DNA of 64,000 nucleotides from Protula sp. h YS-2021 (Eukaryota; Annelida; Polychaeta; Sabellida; Serpulidae), in the NCBI GenBank assembly GCA_949752745.1, contig OX457028.1, positions 24,554,927 to 24,618,926 of the forward strand. The letters run 5' to 3'. The translations under genes and the position numbers were made by a program. Shown here one piece after another: positions 18,284-26,718 of the stretch. Each line of letters begins with the position of its first letter. Within the stretch, counting starts at the first letter, position 1. The notes beneath the pieces are model-generated. The model was not told the origin of the DNA. It saw only the letters and a program-made list of their open reading frames with translations, and did not search any database.

Positions 18284-18691
18284 ATGGATGACGTCTTCAA
18301 AGTGAATTATGCTGACTATGTGTTTTCAAAGCTTCCTGCTTTTGAATCGGATTGGATGCTGCAAGTGAAGAATTTACATCAGCATTGGGAAGCTGTTGGA
18401 AAGACCATTCCAAGAGATTGTTTCATCCGCTCGTTTCTACGTGAATGTGAAGATCTACATTTACCGTTAACTTATGACATTGATTCAGCATTTATCAACG
18501 TGAATACAATTTGGGCAGTTGAGCTCATGTTAGATGTGGCTGCAAGAATCATTTTACATTATGATGATGATGTTCCATTGAAGACGAATGTATCAGAGCT
18601 TGTCCGATTCAACCATGGACGAGTTGAAGTGAATTCAAAACTTTGCAAGTTCTTTGAAAAGAAAGCTGACTCGGCAAACAGTTGGGTATAA
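18284..18691 (+). CDS. Small accessory protein, paralogue family member A
   Basis: 135 residues from the Kozak-context ATG (ACCATGG) at 18284; an earlier in-frame ATG at 18248 adds 12 residues. The start 18284 is preferred because it aligns the N-terminus MDDVFKVNYADYVFSKL with MDACFKNAYIDLMIAKL of the protein at 19432. A second shared block is the LHQHW...FLRECEDL...DIDSAF pattern, matched by HLDAFW...FLGECHKT...DFDSAL. Predicted mostly helical. Function unknown. Confidence 0.6.
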   Translation: MDDVFKVNYADYVFSKLPAFESDWMLQVKNLHQHWEAVGKTIPRDCFIRSFLRECEDLHLPLTYDIDSAFINVNTIWAVELMLDVAARIILHYDDDVPLKTNVSELVRFNHGRVEVNSKLCKFFEKKADSANSWV

Positions 18692-18694
18692 AAG
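18687..18694 (+). promoter_or_regulatory. TATA box (TATAAAAG) of the 18772 gene
   Basis: TATAAAAGG overlapping the stop codon of the preceding gene and about 80 bp before the start GCCATGG. Confidence 0.65.
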
Positions 18695-18771
18695 GGAGTG
18701 GACTCAGCAGAGTGAAGTCATTTCTCAGCAGACAGTTGGAGGGAGTGGATCATCAGTACATTGTAGCAGCC

Positions 18772-19407
18772 ATGGAGAACAAGACAAGCAGCAGCAGCAG
18801 CTTTAAAATTAGTGCTAACTTAACCATTACTGTGGAGCATGGAGAATATGGGCCATTTCTACGCATCACGCGTGGAGAGAGATGGTGTGCTTATTCACCA
18901 TCTTTGTGGAAGATTGTATGCCAAAACTTGAATAATTTACGCGACATTGGCTTCAAACTGTACTTAACGCAAACGAAGTGGCTTGAAGTCATTTCATACT
19001 TGGATATGCGCTATGTGAGTTTTGTGCGCACGTCACGGTTTGAAGGGAAAGAATACACACATCACATCAACATGAATGATGGTGAATGGGAGACACTGCT
19101 TCAGGAGATGGACAACATCAACTCAGCCCTATCACCATGTGAGGAATGTCATGACAAGAAAACGATCATCAAGCTGCAAAAGGATGGTCGGATGAAGTTG
19201 TCAAAGCTATCCAAGAAAAGGCTGGCTGAAGTTCAGTTGGAGAACATGAACGTACAAAATCAACTTGGACTTACCTGTGACTATTGCGGTGCTTGTGGAT
19301 ATGTGGAGGATTATCATTGCCACTGCCACAAGTATAATTGCAAGTTGTGTGAACCAAGCAACTTCTGCGGCAAGTGTGGAGTACTTAAAGTCAGTGAAGC
19401 AAAGTAA
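18772..19407 (+). CDS. PC4-like double-unit protein with C-terminal zinc cluster
   Basis: 211 residues from GCCATGG at 18772. Residues about 10-130 show two successive units with the PC4/p15 pattern (beta strands, then a short helix opened by an x-W motif). The first ends AYSPSLWKIVCQNLNNL. The second is YVSFVRTSRF...HHINMNDGEWETLLQEM. This resembles the proteins at 27130-28174 on the opposite strand. The C-terminus is a dense Cys/His cluster (CDYCGACGY, HCHCHKYNCKLC, FCGKCG), probably binding two or three zinc ions. PC4-fold proteins bind single-stranded DNA and affect transcription and replication; a role at replicating viral DNA is inferred. The PC4 call is by pattern only. Confidence 0.5.
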   Translation: MENKTSSSSSFKISANLTITVEHGEYGPFLRITRGERWCAYSPSLWKIVCQNLNNLRDIGFKLYLTQTKWLEVISYLDMRYVSFVRTSRFEGKEYTHHINMNDGEWETLLQEMDNINSALSPCEECHDKKTIIKLQKDGRMKLSKLSKKRLAEVQLENMNVQNQLGLTCDYCGACGYVEDYHCHCHKYNCKLCEPSNFCGKCGVLKVSEAK

Positions 19408-19431
19408 AAGCCCACAAGACACTGAAACAAG

Positions 19432-19941
19432 ATGGACGCATGTTTTAAAAATGCTTATATTGACTTGATGATTGCTAAACTTGCTTGCTGTGGCACTCCA
19501 GACTATCAACTTTATCATTTGGATGCTTTTTGGGATGTTGTACATCATAGTCTTGATGTGATTGAACTGCATTCAAGATTTCTTGGAGAATGTCATAAAA
19601 CTGGAATAGAAGAAGATCCTGACTTTGACTTTGATTCTGCACTTTATTCTGCTCGCACTGATGTGGAAGTATATTTCACCGTGGTTGATCATTTGAGAGA
19701 TTGTTGTAAAGAAGAAGAGGAAACCGAGCAGCTTTATCAGGTAAGTTATAAAAACCTTTTTTAAACATGTTTATGACAACATAGTGAATTGTTTCTCAAA
19801 GACATAACAATGTTTTTCTTACTAGCAAATTTAGTTTTATGTGAGTGGTTTCAACGTAAACAAAGAAAGAATATGATAGAAGAGGTAGCAAATATATTAA
19901 AAGATATTTGATTACAGGAAGAAACCGACATGTCAGAATAA
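19432..19941 (+). CDS. Small accessory protein, family member B, probably spliced
   Basis: Exon 1 is 19432-19740 and ends exactly at a consensus donor (CAG|GTAAGT). Exon 2 is 19918-19941, after the acceptor TTTGATTACAG, and adds a few acidic codons before TAA, itself within an AATAAA. The intron is 177 bp and phase 0; unspliced, the frame stops at 19764. The mature protein is 110 residues and acidic. Its N-terminus matches member A (MDxxFKxxYxxxxxxKL). It also shares the aromatic-W, FLGEC and FDSA positions. Function unknown. Confidence 0.55.
19741..19917 (+). other. Predicted 177-bp intron in a Polinton accessory gene
   Basis: Perfect GTAAGT donor, AT-rich body and TTTGATTACAG acceptor. It also contains TATAAAA at 19747-19753. 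Confidence 0.55.
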
Positions 19942-19962
19942 AACAGCAGAAGCAAAGTCAAC

Positions 19963-20400
19963 ATGGAGAATCTTGTACTATTCAGCGGTCATAAGGACGT
20001 TCTTTCAAATATGTTTCCAACACGACTTGAAAAGTATGGACATGTGTTCAACTCAAGTGAAGCGTTGTATCAATATGAGAAAGCAGTGTTTCATCACCGT
20101 CAAGATATTGCTTCAGCCATTGCTTCATGTAGAAATGGATATGAAGCAAAACGTATTGCTAAAGTGATAAAGCCATGTCCTTTATGGCATACAGTGAAGA
20201 GAAGCAAAATGCAAGATGTTTTACAAGTCAAACTGGATCAGTGTGTATTGTTTCGCAACAAGTTGAAAGAATGTAAAGACAAAACTTTAGTTGAAGCAAC
20301 GTATGATCATTGGTGGGGAGCTGGTGTGAAACAAGTGTCATCTGGATATCCTGGTCAGAATATCATGGGAAAGTTGTTAGAACTGTTGTGTGAGGGTTAG
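19963..20400 (+). CDS. NADAR (YbiA/DUF1768) family protein
   Basis: 145 residues, the usual size for this family. The diagnostic blocks are in order: FSGHKDVLSNMFP near the start (family form xSNFxP), FNSSEALYQYEKAVF with the conserved Glu, the MQDVLQVKLDQC helix, EATYDHWWGAG (Asp-x-Trp-Gly) and GQNIMGKLLELL at the end. Characterised NADAR proteins cleave N-glycosidic bonds: YbiA-type enzymes act on riboflavin intermediates, and NADAR partners of DarT1 remove ADP-ribose from guanine in DNA. A viral protein might undo host ADP-ribosylation or act on NAD metabolites (inference). It follows the spliced gene directly. Confidence 0.85.
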   Translation: MENLVLFSGHKDVLSNMFPTRLEKYGHVFNSSEALYQYEKAVFHHRQDIASAIASCRNGYEAKRIAKVIKPCPLWHTVKRSKMQDVLQVKLDQCVLFRNKLKECKDKTLVEATYDHWWGAGVKQVSSGYPGQNIMGKLLELLCEG

Positions 20401-20501
20401 AGACTTTTTCATTTGCTTGCCAACCGTCATGGTGTGCAGACGTGTGAACATGTAAATTTGAAGTATGTTTAACTTGTGTTGCATTGATTCAAGACTGCAC
20501 A

Positions 20502-20834
20502 ATGGCGGACATGACACTGAGACAATATATTGTGCAAAAAGCTTATTGTGAAGAAATGTTATCAGCTGTAAAAAAGTTTGCATATTTAGTCTGTCCTGCT
20601 TGTCAACATGAAGAGTGTCAAGAACATACTTGTCATTTTGCATCTGTTTATACATATTGGAATGAAGCTAAATATTACATGCATTTAGATAAAGTGTTAG
20701 AGAATGCAAATCAACGTTGTGAGAAATATGGTGTAGATGCTATTACATTGGATGAACTCAGTCATTGGTTAGTGTTCATTGAAGACCAATGGTCTCCAGT
20801 TATTCATACCATTGTATCTATACTTGATTTGTAA
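20502..20834 (+). CDS. Small accessory protein, family member C (Cys/His-containing)
   Basis: 110 residues from the ATG at 20502, the same length as member B. Contains a possible zinc site (LVCPACQHEECQEHTCHF). After it comes a helical region whose aromatic-W and DELSHW positions loosely follow members A and B; membership is weaker than A with B. It ends 105 bp before the integrase start. Function unknown. Confidence 0.5.
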   Translation: MADMTLRQYIVQKAYCEEMLSAVKKFAYLVCPACQHEECQEHTCHFASVYTYWNEAKYYMHLDKVLENANQRCEKYGVDAITLDELSHWLVFIEDQWSPVIHTIVSILDL

Positions 20835-20888
20835 AAAACTTGTTAGTTAAGTTATAAATGCATGTTAGTTAAGTGATGTTGGTTGAGT

Positions 20889-20895
20889 TATAAAA
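20889..20895 (+). promoter_or_regulatory. TATA box (TATAAAA) of the integrase gene
   Basis: TTATAAAATAAAA about 50 bp before the integrase ATG at 20940. Confidence 0.5.
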
Positions 20896-20939
20896 TAAAA
20901 GCTGTTCTGTTGAGAAGGTGGTTTTCATTCGGTGTGACC

Positions 20940-22049
20940 ATGTCGACGTGGAAAGACTACTTGACCAATATTTACTTCAAACCTGGACAGCCTGGAGCAT
21001 TTGCTGGTCCTTACAAACTGTATCACATCTTACGAAAACATAATCAACCAGTCACACAGTCACAAGTGAAGAAATGGTTGCAGGATCAAGATGCTTTTAG
21101 TTTACTCCAACCTGTCAAATACAGGTTCAAAAGACAACGTGTCATTACACGTGGTATTGATGACATGTGGGATATTGATTTGGCTGATATGGGAAACATA
21201 GCTCCCTATAATGATGACATACGCTTTTTACTCATTGTCATTGATGTGTTTTCCAAATATGTCTGGGTACAGCCAATACCTAATAAATCACATACCAGCG
21301 TCATACAAGCTTTCCAAAAGATTTTTCATGACACACGACGAAGACCGCGAACTCTAAGGTCTGATAAAGGAACAGAATTTAAAAACAGATGGGTAAAAGC
21401 ATTTTTGAAGAAAGAAGGCATTCATGCTTATACCACAAAGAATGAAACCAAAGCCAACTTTGCTGAAAGAGTCATTCGTACTCTGAAGGGAATGATGTAT
21501 CGGTATTTTCTACATAATCAAACTTACCGTTACTTAGACATTCTTCCAGACTTGGTGTACAATTACAACCATAGACCTCATGGTTCTCTTCCTAATAAAT
21601 ATGCTCCAGCCGAGATTCGTAAAGACAACGAATCAAAAGTGTGGAAGTATATGTATGTCGACAAACTGAAATTGAAACCTAAGAAGAAGAAGAAGAAGTA
21701 CAAATTTAACATTGGTGATCATGTTCGCATTTCTCACATTAAATATGTGTTTCAACGGGATTATCACATCAAATGGACGCAAGAAGTCTTCATTGTCACA
21801 CATCGTTGTAAGAAGCAAGGAATACATTTATATCGTGTGAAAGACTTTTTAGACGAAGATATTGATGGTCATTTCTATGAAGAAGAACTGCAGAAAGTGA
21901 CTAAAGATATTGAATCTATTTATAGAATTGAAAAAGTCTTGAAAACACGTAAAAGACGAGGAGGAGGTGTGAAAGAATTATTTGTCAAGTGGTTAGGTTG
22001 GCCAAACAAGTTTAACAGTTGGGTGAAAGAAACAGACATTCAACAATGA
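20940..22049 (+). CDS. Polinton integrase (DDE) with C-terminal chromodomain
   Basis: Catalyses insertion of the linear DNA into the host genome, producing the 6-bp duplications seen here. 369 residues from the ATG at 20940. The RNase H-fold core (about residues 75-215) has the catalytic acidic residues in MWDIDLADMG, LRSDKGTEFKN and NFAERVIRTLK, the D-D-35-E arrangement of retrovirus integrases. A basic SH3-like region follows. The end is a chromodomain (YRIEKVLKTRKR, LFVKWLGWPNKFNSW), known in other Polintons and chromoviruses to steer integration to marked chromatin. Its stop overlaps the ATPase start (ATGA). Confidence 0.95.
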   Translation: MSTWKDYLTNIYFKPGQPGAFAGPYKLYHILRKHNQPVTQSQVKKWLQDQDAFSLLQPVKYRFKRQRVITRGIDDMWDIDLADMGNIAPYNDDIRFLLIVIDVFSKYVWVQPIPNKSHTSVIQAFQKIFHDTRRRPRTLRSDKGTEFKNRWVKAFLKKEGIHAYTTKNETKANFAERVIRTLKGMMYRYFLHNQTYRYLDILPDLVYNYNHRPHGSLPNKYAPAEIRKDNESKVWKYMYVDKLKLKPKKKKKKYKFNIGDHVRISHIKYVFQRDYHIKWTQEVFIVTHRCKKQGIHLYRVKDFLDEDIDGHFYEEELQKVTKDIESIYRIEKVLKTRKRRGGGVKELFVKWLGWPNKFNSWVKETDIQQ

Positions 22050-22705
22050 AGCATCCATTTACATGTTTAGTCTCTGGACCTACAGGCAGTGGCAAAACGT
22101 CTCTGGTGAAGGAAATTCTAGAACAAAAGTTGATTAAACCCTCTCCAAAAAGCATTTTATGGCTCTATGCAGCAGATCAGCCTTTGTACAAGGGAATGAA
22201 AGGCGTGGAATTTTACCAAGGCATTCCAGATGACATTGAAGAGCGTTTTAACCCGAAGAAACCAAACTTACTTATCATTGATGACTTAATGACGAAATGT
22301 CATAGTGATGAGCGTATGACACGTCTCTTTAGTGTTGGCAGCAGTCATCAAAATCTAAGCATTATTTTTATTGTGCATAATTTATTCCATCATGGGAAAG
22401 AGATGCGAAATATTAGTTTGAATACACATTATATCATTCTGTTTAAAAATCCTAGAGACAGTCAGCAAATTAGTACATTGGCACGGCAAATGTATCCTGG
22501 AAGATCTCAATTTCTCATAGAAGCCTATCAAGATGCTACCAGCAAACCTCATGGTTATTTATTCATTGATTTAAAACCAAAGACAAATGATCAACTACGT
22601 ATTCGTACAGGCATTTTACCAAAAGATACACATTATGTATATATTGATAAAGCAGTGTATGAACAAGAACCAAGTCATTTGACCATTCGCAGTCAAGATG
22701 TCTAA
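22046..22705 (+). CDS. Genome-packaging ATPase (FtsK/HerA type)
   Basis: 219 residues from the ATG at 22046, overlapping the integrase stop. Walker A is SGPTGSGKTSL near residue 10, Walker B is PNLLIIDDLM near residue 75, and a sensor-like NTHYIILFKNPRD follows. This is the A32-type ATPase that pumps viral DNA into capsids in Polintons, virophages and poxviruses. The gene opens the morphogenesis block and overlaps the next gene by 8 bp. Confidence 0.93.
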   Translation: MKHPFTCLVSGPTGSGKTSLVKEILEQKLIKPSPKSILWLYAADQPLYKGMKGVEFYQGIPDDIEERFNPKKPNLLIIDDLMTKCHSDERMTRLFSVGSSHQNLSIIFIVHNLFHHGKEMRNISLNTHYIILFKNPRDSQQISTLARQMYPGRSQFLIEAYQDATSKPHGYLFIDLKPKTNDQLRIRTGILPKDTHYVYIDKAVYEQEPSHLTIRSQDV

Positions 22706-23003
22706 ACGTATTCGAGCGAACCAACCGTTTCTTCACTTGCTTGCACGCAGTGGGCCTAAACGACGTAAATCCTTGCTACAGCAAGCTACAAAGGAGGAAT
22801 TAACAAGCTTGTTTGAAATTTGTTTGAATATATTGCAAGGACATTTACCCTTAAGCTCAAAACGGTTTAAGGAATTTAAACGTGAACGTCATACGCTACG
22901 TACTCTAGCTGATAAGAAGATATCTCTTCGACGAAAAAAGAAGTTGATTAATCAGAAAGGAGGATTCATTGGAGCTATTGCTAGATTGGCATTACCTTTG
23001 TAA
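22698..23003 (+). CDS. Small basic conserved Polinton/adintovirus protein
   Basis: 101 residues, very basic (KRFKEFKRERHTLRTLADKK, LRRKKKLINQKGG) with a hydrophobic C-terminus (FIGAIARLALPL). The pattern QPFLHLLARSGPKRRKSLLQ, then a helical core and a Gly-Gly-hydrophobic end, recurs at this place in animal Polintons as I recall them. It is probably a virion or DNA-condensing protein. Function not established. Confidence 0.65.
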   Translation: MSKRIRANQPFLHLLARSGPKRRKSLLQQATKEELTSLFEICLNILQGHLPLSSKRFKEFKRERHTLRTLADKKISLRRKKKLINQKGGFIGAIARLALPL

Positions 23004-23020
23004 GCCAAACTACTGCTAAA

Positions 23021-23590
23021 ATGAAACATACGATGAAAATGGTCCTCATTCCTGAATATGAATACAAACTGTTATTAGAAAAGAAACATGACATTAAAAC
23101 AAAAGTCAATACACTTTTACGTGGGAAACGAACACGTGAAAAGGCTATAGAAATATCTCAACTTCTTGGTCGTCATTTACGAACAAGTCAGTCTAGGCAG
23201 CAAAAGCCCTCATCATCATCACCACCTGAAAAGCCAGAAAAGTTATTTTTAAGTCATTTTCAACCTATCTATCATGGAAAAGTAACACAACTTTTAGCAG
23301 AACTGAAGAAATATGGTACGACATGGTCAGAGAAGAATGAACTTGTGTTGAAAACGGGCGATATTATAGCAAATTCCAACATGGTTGATTTGATGAAAGA
23401 AGCATTGGTGGCGACAAGAAGAAAAGAACGAGCCATACCACCACATGGCTGGCATCCGTTTATCCAGGAAATTGTTGATGCTAATATTCCAAAAACAATG
23501 TTTAGTAAAAAGACCACTCGTGACGACATTACAACAGAAATGAAACAACGTCAACAAAGACGGTTTCCTGAAGGATGGGAAAATTTTTAA
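23021..23590 (+). CDS. Conserved Polinton protein of unknown function
   Basis: 189 residues with a coiled N-terminal half (VLIPEYEYKLLLEKKHDIKT), a Ser/Pro linker (SSSSPPEKPEK) and a C-terminal globular part (KYGTTWSEKNELVLKTGD, NSNMVDLMKEAL, HGWHPFIQEI). It sits between the ATPase block and the capsid genes, a position held by virion-associated genes in related elements. Not recognised beyond that. Confidence 0.6.
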   Translation: MKHTMKMVLIPEYEYKLLLEKKHDIKTKVNTLLRGKRTREKAIEISQLLGRHLRTSQSRQQKPSSSSPPEKPEKLFLSHFQPIYHGKVTQLLAELKKYGTTWSEKNELVLKTGDIIANSNMVDLMKEALVATRRKERAIPPHGWHPFIQEIVDANIPKTMFSKKTTRDDITTEMKQRQQRRFPEGWENF

Positions 23591-23736
23591 CATGGCTGAA
23601 AGAGCTATGTTGTTGTTGTGAGGAAGATAAACCAACTATTCCTGTGAAGATCAGATGTACAATTGCTTGTTGTGAAGGAGAAGTCATAGATCATCTAGAT
23701 CATCATCATGATGTAAAAGACCATTTGCATACTTGA
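23575..23736 (+). CDS. 53-residue protein, likely myristoylated/palmitoylated
   Basis: Starts with MGKFLTW, which fits the N-myristoylation rule (Gly2, Thr6), followed at once by four cysteines (ELCCCCEED) suited to palmitoylation. A second Cys pair (IACCEGEV) and a His-rich tail (HLDHHHDVKDHLHT) follow. It begins inside the last codons of the preceding gene (16-bp overlap, different frame), typical of the compact packing in this arm. A membrane-attached virion peptide is the simplest reading; no homologue is claimed. Confidence 0.5.
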   Translation: MGKFLTWLKELCCCCEEDKPTIPVKIRCTIACCEGEVIDHLDHHHDVKDHLHT

Positions 23737-23761
23737 TCGAATGGCGCGCGCTATCGTGAAG

Positions 23762-23768
23762 TATATAG
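23762..23768 (+). promoter_or_regulatory. TATA box (TATATAG) of the penton-like gene
   Basis: GTATATAGAC about 45 bp before the start ATCATGG at 23808, in the only sizeable gap of the morphogenesis block. Confidence 0.5.
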
Positions 23769-23807
23769 ACAACGTCAACGCACCTATACCATTTAGTTCC
23801 CACCATC

Positions 23808-24562
23808 ATGGAGTCGACAAGCTTTTACATCACTTTGCCTAGCAATGCGAGTATGAACTATTATCCCAACAACAAGGCTTCGAATTATCAAATTCGTATG
23901 CCTCGAACCATCTATCTGAATGGAAAATATGAAGTGGCTTTAGCTGAAATTCAATATCCACATACATGGACAACGATGAGACATGACATGGACTATTCTA
24001 TTCAGTATCAACAACAACCACTGACAGAGACACTTGACACTATCAATATTCCCTATGGTTATTATAGATCCATACAAGAAATATGTCAGGCAGTGAATGA
24101 AGAAGCAACTCATTCTATGAAAGATGATCTTAAAGAAGCTATTCGGATAAAGTATGATAAAATTAGACGACGTGTGTTTCTATTTCTAAATTATGGTTGT
24201 CCTTTTCCGCTGGATTGGCTGAGATTTTAGGATTTATCCCAGAGCAATGGTATACTGAAACATGTACAGCTGAACATAAAGCGGATGTGAAACAGGGATT
24301 TTATACACTTTATGTGTATTGTAGCATTTGTGAACCACAAGTTGTTGGTGATTATTATGTGCCGTTACTACGTTCTGTTGGCATACAAGGCCATGATGGT
24401 GACATTATCATGAAAACGTACGGCGAACCGCATTATGTTCCTGTAAACACGTCCAAATTTGACGTGATAGAAATGAATATTAAGGACGACACAGGCTATA
24501 ATGTTCCATTTCAAACTGGAAAGGTGATCTGTAAACTTCATTTTCGACCAAAAGCAATATGA
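23808..24562 (+). pseudogene. Penton-like minor capsid protein, frameshifted
   Basis: Single-jelly-roll minor capsid (penton base-like) protein of Polintons, which would form the capsid vertices. The N-terminal part (FYITLPSNASMNYYPNNKAS, VALAEIQYPHTW) is characteristic. The frame breaks near 24195-24200, at GGTTGTCC, and the homologous C-terminal part (LAEILGFIPEQWY, VPLLRSVGIQGHDGD) continues in another frame to the stop at 24562. A one-base change explains it; sequencing error cannot be excluded. The end overlaps the next gene by ATGA. Confidence 0.85.
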
Positions 24563-24900
24563 AAGCTTATACACACGATCCGTCTGCATATCGCAACCAT
24601 TTTCTTCGTCAAGTGGGCGGGGAATTACCAGGATTCAAAGGAGCGCGAATCCAATATGGTGATGGTATTGGTTCAATACTGGGATCATTGGCTCGCAAAG
24701 CTATTCCACTACTTAAGGCTGGGGCTAAGATCGTTGCGCCACATCTTAAGAAGGCTGCAAAGAATGTCGCGAAAGATGTGACGGGTCGAGTAGCAGAACG
24801 TGTGTTTGGTGAACAAAAGCGTATGCAACCGACGAAACGTGCCAGAAGACGAAAAACAGCCAGACGGATAACATCAAAATATCGCAAAGATATTTTTTAA
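24559..24900 (+). CDS. pX-like amphipathic/basic virion protein
   Basis: 113 residues. The middle is an amphipathic, glycine-opened region (GIGSILGSLARKAIPLLKAG). The C-terminus is strongly basic (KRARRRKTARR). This is the layout of the small core/minor capsid protein placed between penton and hexon in Polintons and adintoviruses, compared by others with adenovirus pX and pVI. Likely DNA-binding or membrane-active inside the particle. Confidence 0.7.
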   Translation: MKAYTHDPSAYRNHFLRQVGGELPGFKGARIQYGDGIGSILGSLARKAIPLLKAGAKIVAPHLKKAAKNVAKDVTGRVAERVFGEQKRMQPTKRARRRKTARRITSKYRKDIF

Positions 24901-24910
24901 AGAAAAAAAA

Positions 24911-26284
24911 ATGTCTCTCATTCATAATCATTCGTGTGAATGTAGTCTTTCTCCATTGGAATGGTTTCACGTACCACCAACGCAAACTGCTGTAGAGAAA
25001 AGTTATAATGTTGACTATCAACCACTTACAAGCATTAGAGAAGGCGCTCCAATAGAATTCTACATTCCTGCGAGTACAGAAGAATATCTGGATTTAAAGA
25101 ACAGCAAATTTCATATTGTATGTCGCATTCTAAAGGCTGATGGAACAGCGTGTGGCGCAGATGATAATGTCTCTTGCATCAATGATGTGTTTAATGGGTT
25201 ATGGTCTAATATTGAATTGTTTCTGAATGATCGTTTGGTTTCGCATAGCAACAATACTCATGGTTATACCAGTATTATCTCTCATCCCATCCATGATTCG
25301 GAATAAAGTCTACATTCTGAGCGCTCTATGCGTCTCATGTATAAGGATACTGCTGGGTCAATGAATAGCTATGAGGTGAAAAGACCTAATCATGAACAAT
25401 ATGTATCCGGGTTTCATGTCAATGCCGACGGCGGTGACTTGGCTGAGCAAGGCAACAATGGCTTACATCATCGTTATTTGCATACACGTCTTAGCCGTGA
25501 TGTTATGCTTACTGGCGGTTTAAGGATAGATTTGTTTGAGCAGGATCGTAATCTTCCGAATGGCATCAGTTTGAAATTGCGTTTCCATAGACAAAAAGAT
25601 GACTATGTATTGATGGCTGCAGATAATACCTATAAGGTAGAAGTGAAAGAGGCATTTTTAACCATTCGCAAAGTGAGGGTGAGTCCAGGTATTCAGTTAG
25701 GACATACAGATGCATTGATGAAAAGTCCTGCCAAGATCATCATCACTAGAAAAGAATGTAAAGTCTTGGCTATTCCAGCAGGATTTCAGTCTTTTGTGAA
25801 AGATAACATCTTTTTGGGTCAATTACCAAATCGTATTGTCATTGGTCTGGTTCATAATGAAGCTTTTGGTGGATCAGTATTGAGGAATCCATATGATTTC
25901 AAACATTTTAATCTGGACTATATGCAACTGTACACGGATGGTGAACCAGTTCTATCCAAACCTCTCAAGCTTGACATTACACAGAACAAATACCTGGACG
26001 CTTTTGAAACGCTTTACAAATCGTTTGATCGGTTGAATGGTGAGAAAAGTTCCATTATAAAACGGGAAGATTGGCCTAGAGGTTATGCTTTATTTTCGTT
26101 TGACTTAACACCGGATTATGATGGCGATGATCATTTCCCCCTGATCAAGCATGGGAATTTGCGGCTAGAAATGAACTTTGCTACGGCTTTGCAACATACC
26201 ATCAATGTCATTGTCTATGCTGAATTTGACAACATTATTGAGATCAGTGCAAATCGCAGCATCCAATTCGACTACCAGTCATGA
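24911..26284 (+). pseudogene. Major capsid protein (hexon-like), interrupted by an in-frame stop
   Basis: Double-jelly-roll major capsid protein, the family annotated in nematodes as F54H12.2-like. The full frame would be about 457 codons. A TAA at 25304-25306 cuts it after residue 131 (ISHPIHDSE), and the same frame resumes straight on (MRLMYKDTAGSMNSYEVKR) through LGQLPNRIVIGLVHNEAFGG to the natural TGA at 26282-26284. Flanking homology is continuous, so this is a single nonsense change. Unless read through, capsid assembly from this copy would fail. The end overlaps the protease ATG. Confidence 0.9.
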
Positions 26285-26718
26285 ACACGAAGCAGATTGA
26301 TGCCATATTGAGTCATGATGTCATGACCAAAGACTTGTTTCAAGGCGTGTTTGCCATGGACCAGTTACCGTCTTTACAACGCGGTGCCTATGTGATCAAC
26401 ACAGACGATCAAGATGAACCAGGAGAACATTGGGTGGCAGTGTATTATGACAAAGACCCTGCAGAATATTTTGACTCTTATGGACTGTTCCCTCTCGATG
26501 ATCGTTTAGATATGTTTTTAAGAAATGACTATATGTATAATTCTATATCATTACAAACGCCAATATCATCGTCATGTGGTTTTTATTGTGTCTATTATAT
26601 ATTACATAGAGCTCGAGGTCAGAGTATGTTTGATATTGTGAATATATTAAAAAGAAAGGATGGTGATTTTATTGTAAAGGATTTTGTATATAGACATTAT
26701 AAACCATTGTTTTATTAA
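26281..26718 (+). CDS. Adenain-like maturation cysteine protease
   Basis: Ulp1/adenain-type protease that processes virion proteins in Polintons and adenoviruses. 145 residues, compact for the family. Catalytic residues in order: His in GEHWVAVYY, Asp in AEYFDSYGLF, Gln in ISLQTPISSS and Cys in SSCGFYCVYYIL. It is the last gene of the plus-strand arm and starts inside the capsid stop codon. Confidence 0.92.
   Translation: MNTKQIDAILSHDVMTKDLFQGVFAMDQLPSLQRGAYVINTDDQDEPGEHWVAVYYDKDPAEYFDSYGLFPLDDRLDMFLRNDYMYNSISLQTPISSSCGFYCVYYILHRARGQSMFDIVNILKRKDGDFIVKDFVYRHYKPLFY

Noticed and set aside
17070..20834. LxCxE retinoblastoma-binding motif in accessory proteins
   Set aside because: Cys-rich stretches such as LWCLCEE and LRDCCKE were checked and none has the exact L-x-C-x-E spacing.
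24911..26284. Two separate capsid genes divided at 25306
   Set aside because: The downstream part continues the same frame and family immediately after the stop, so it is one interrupted gene.
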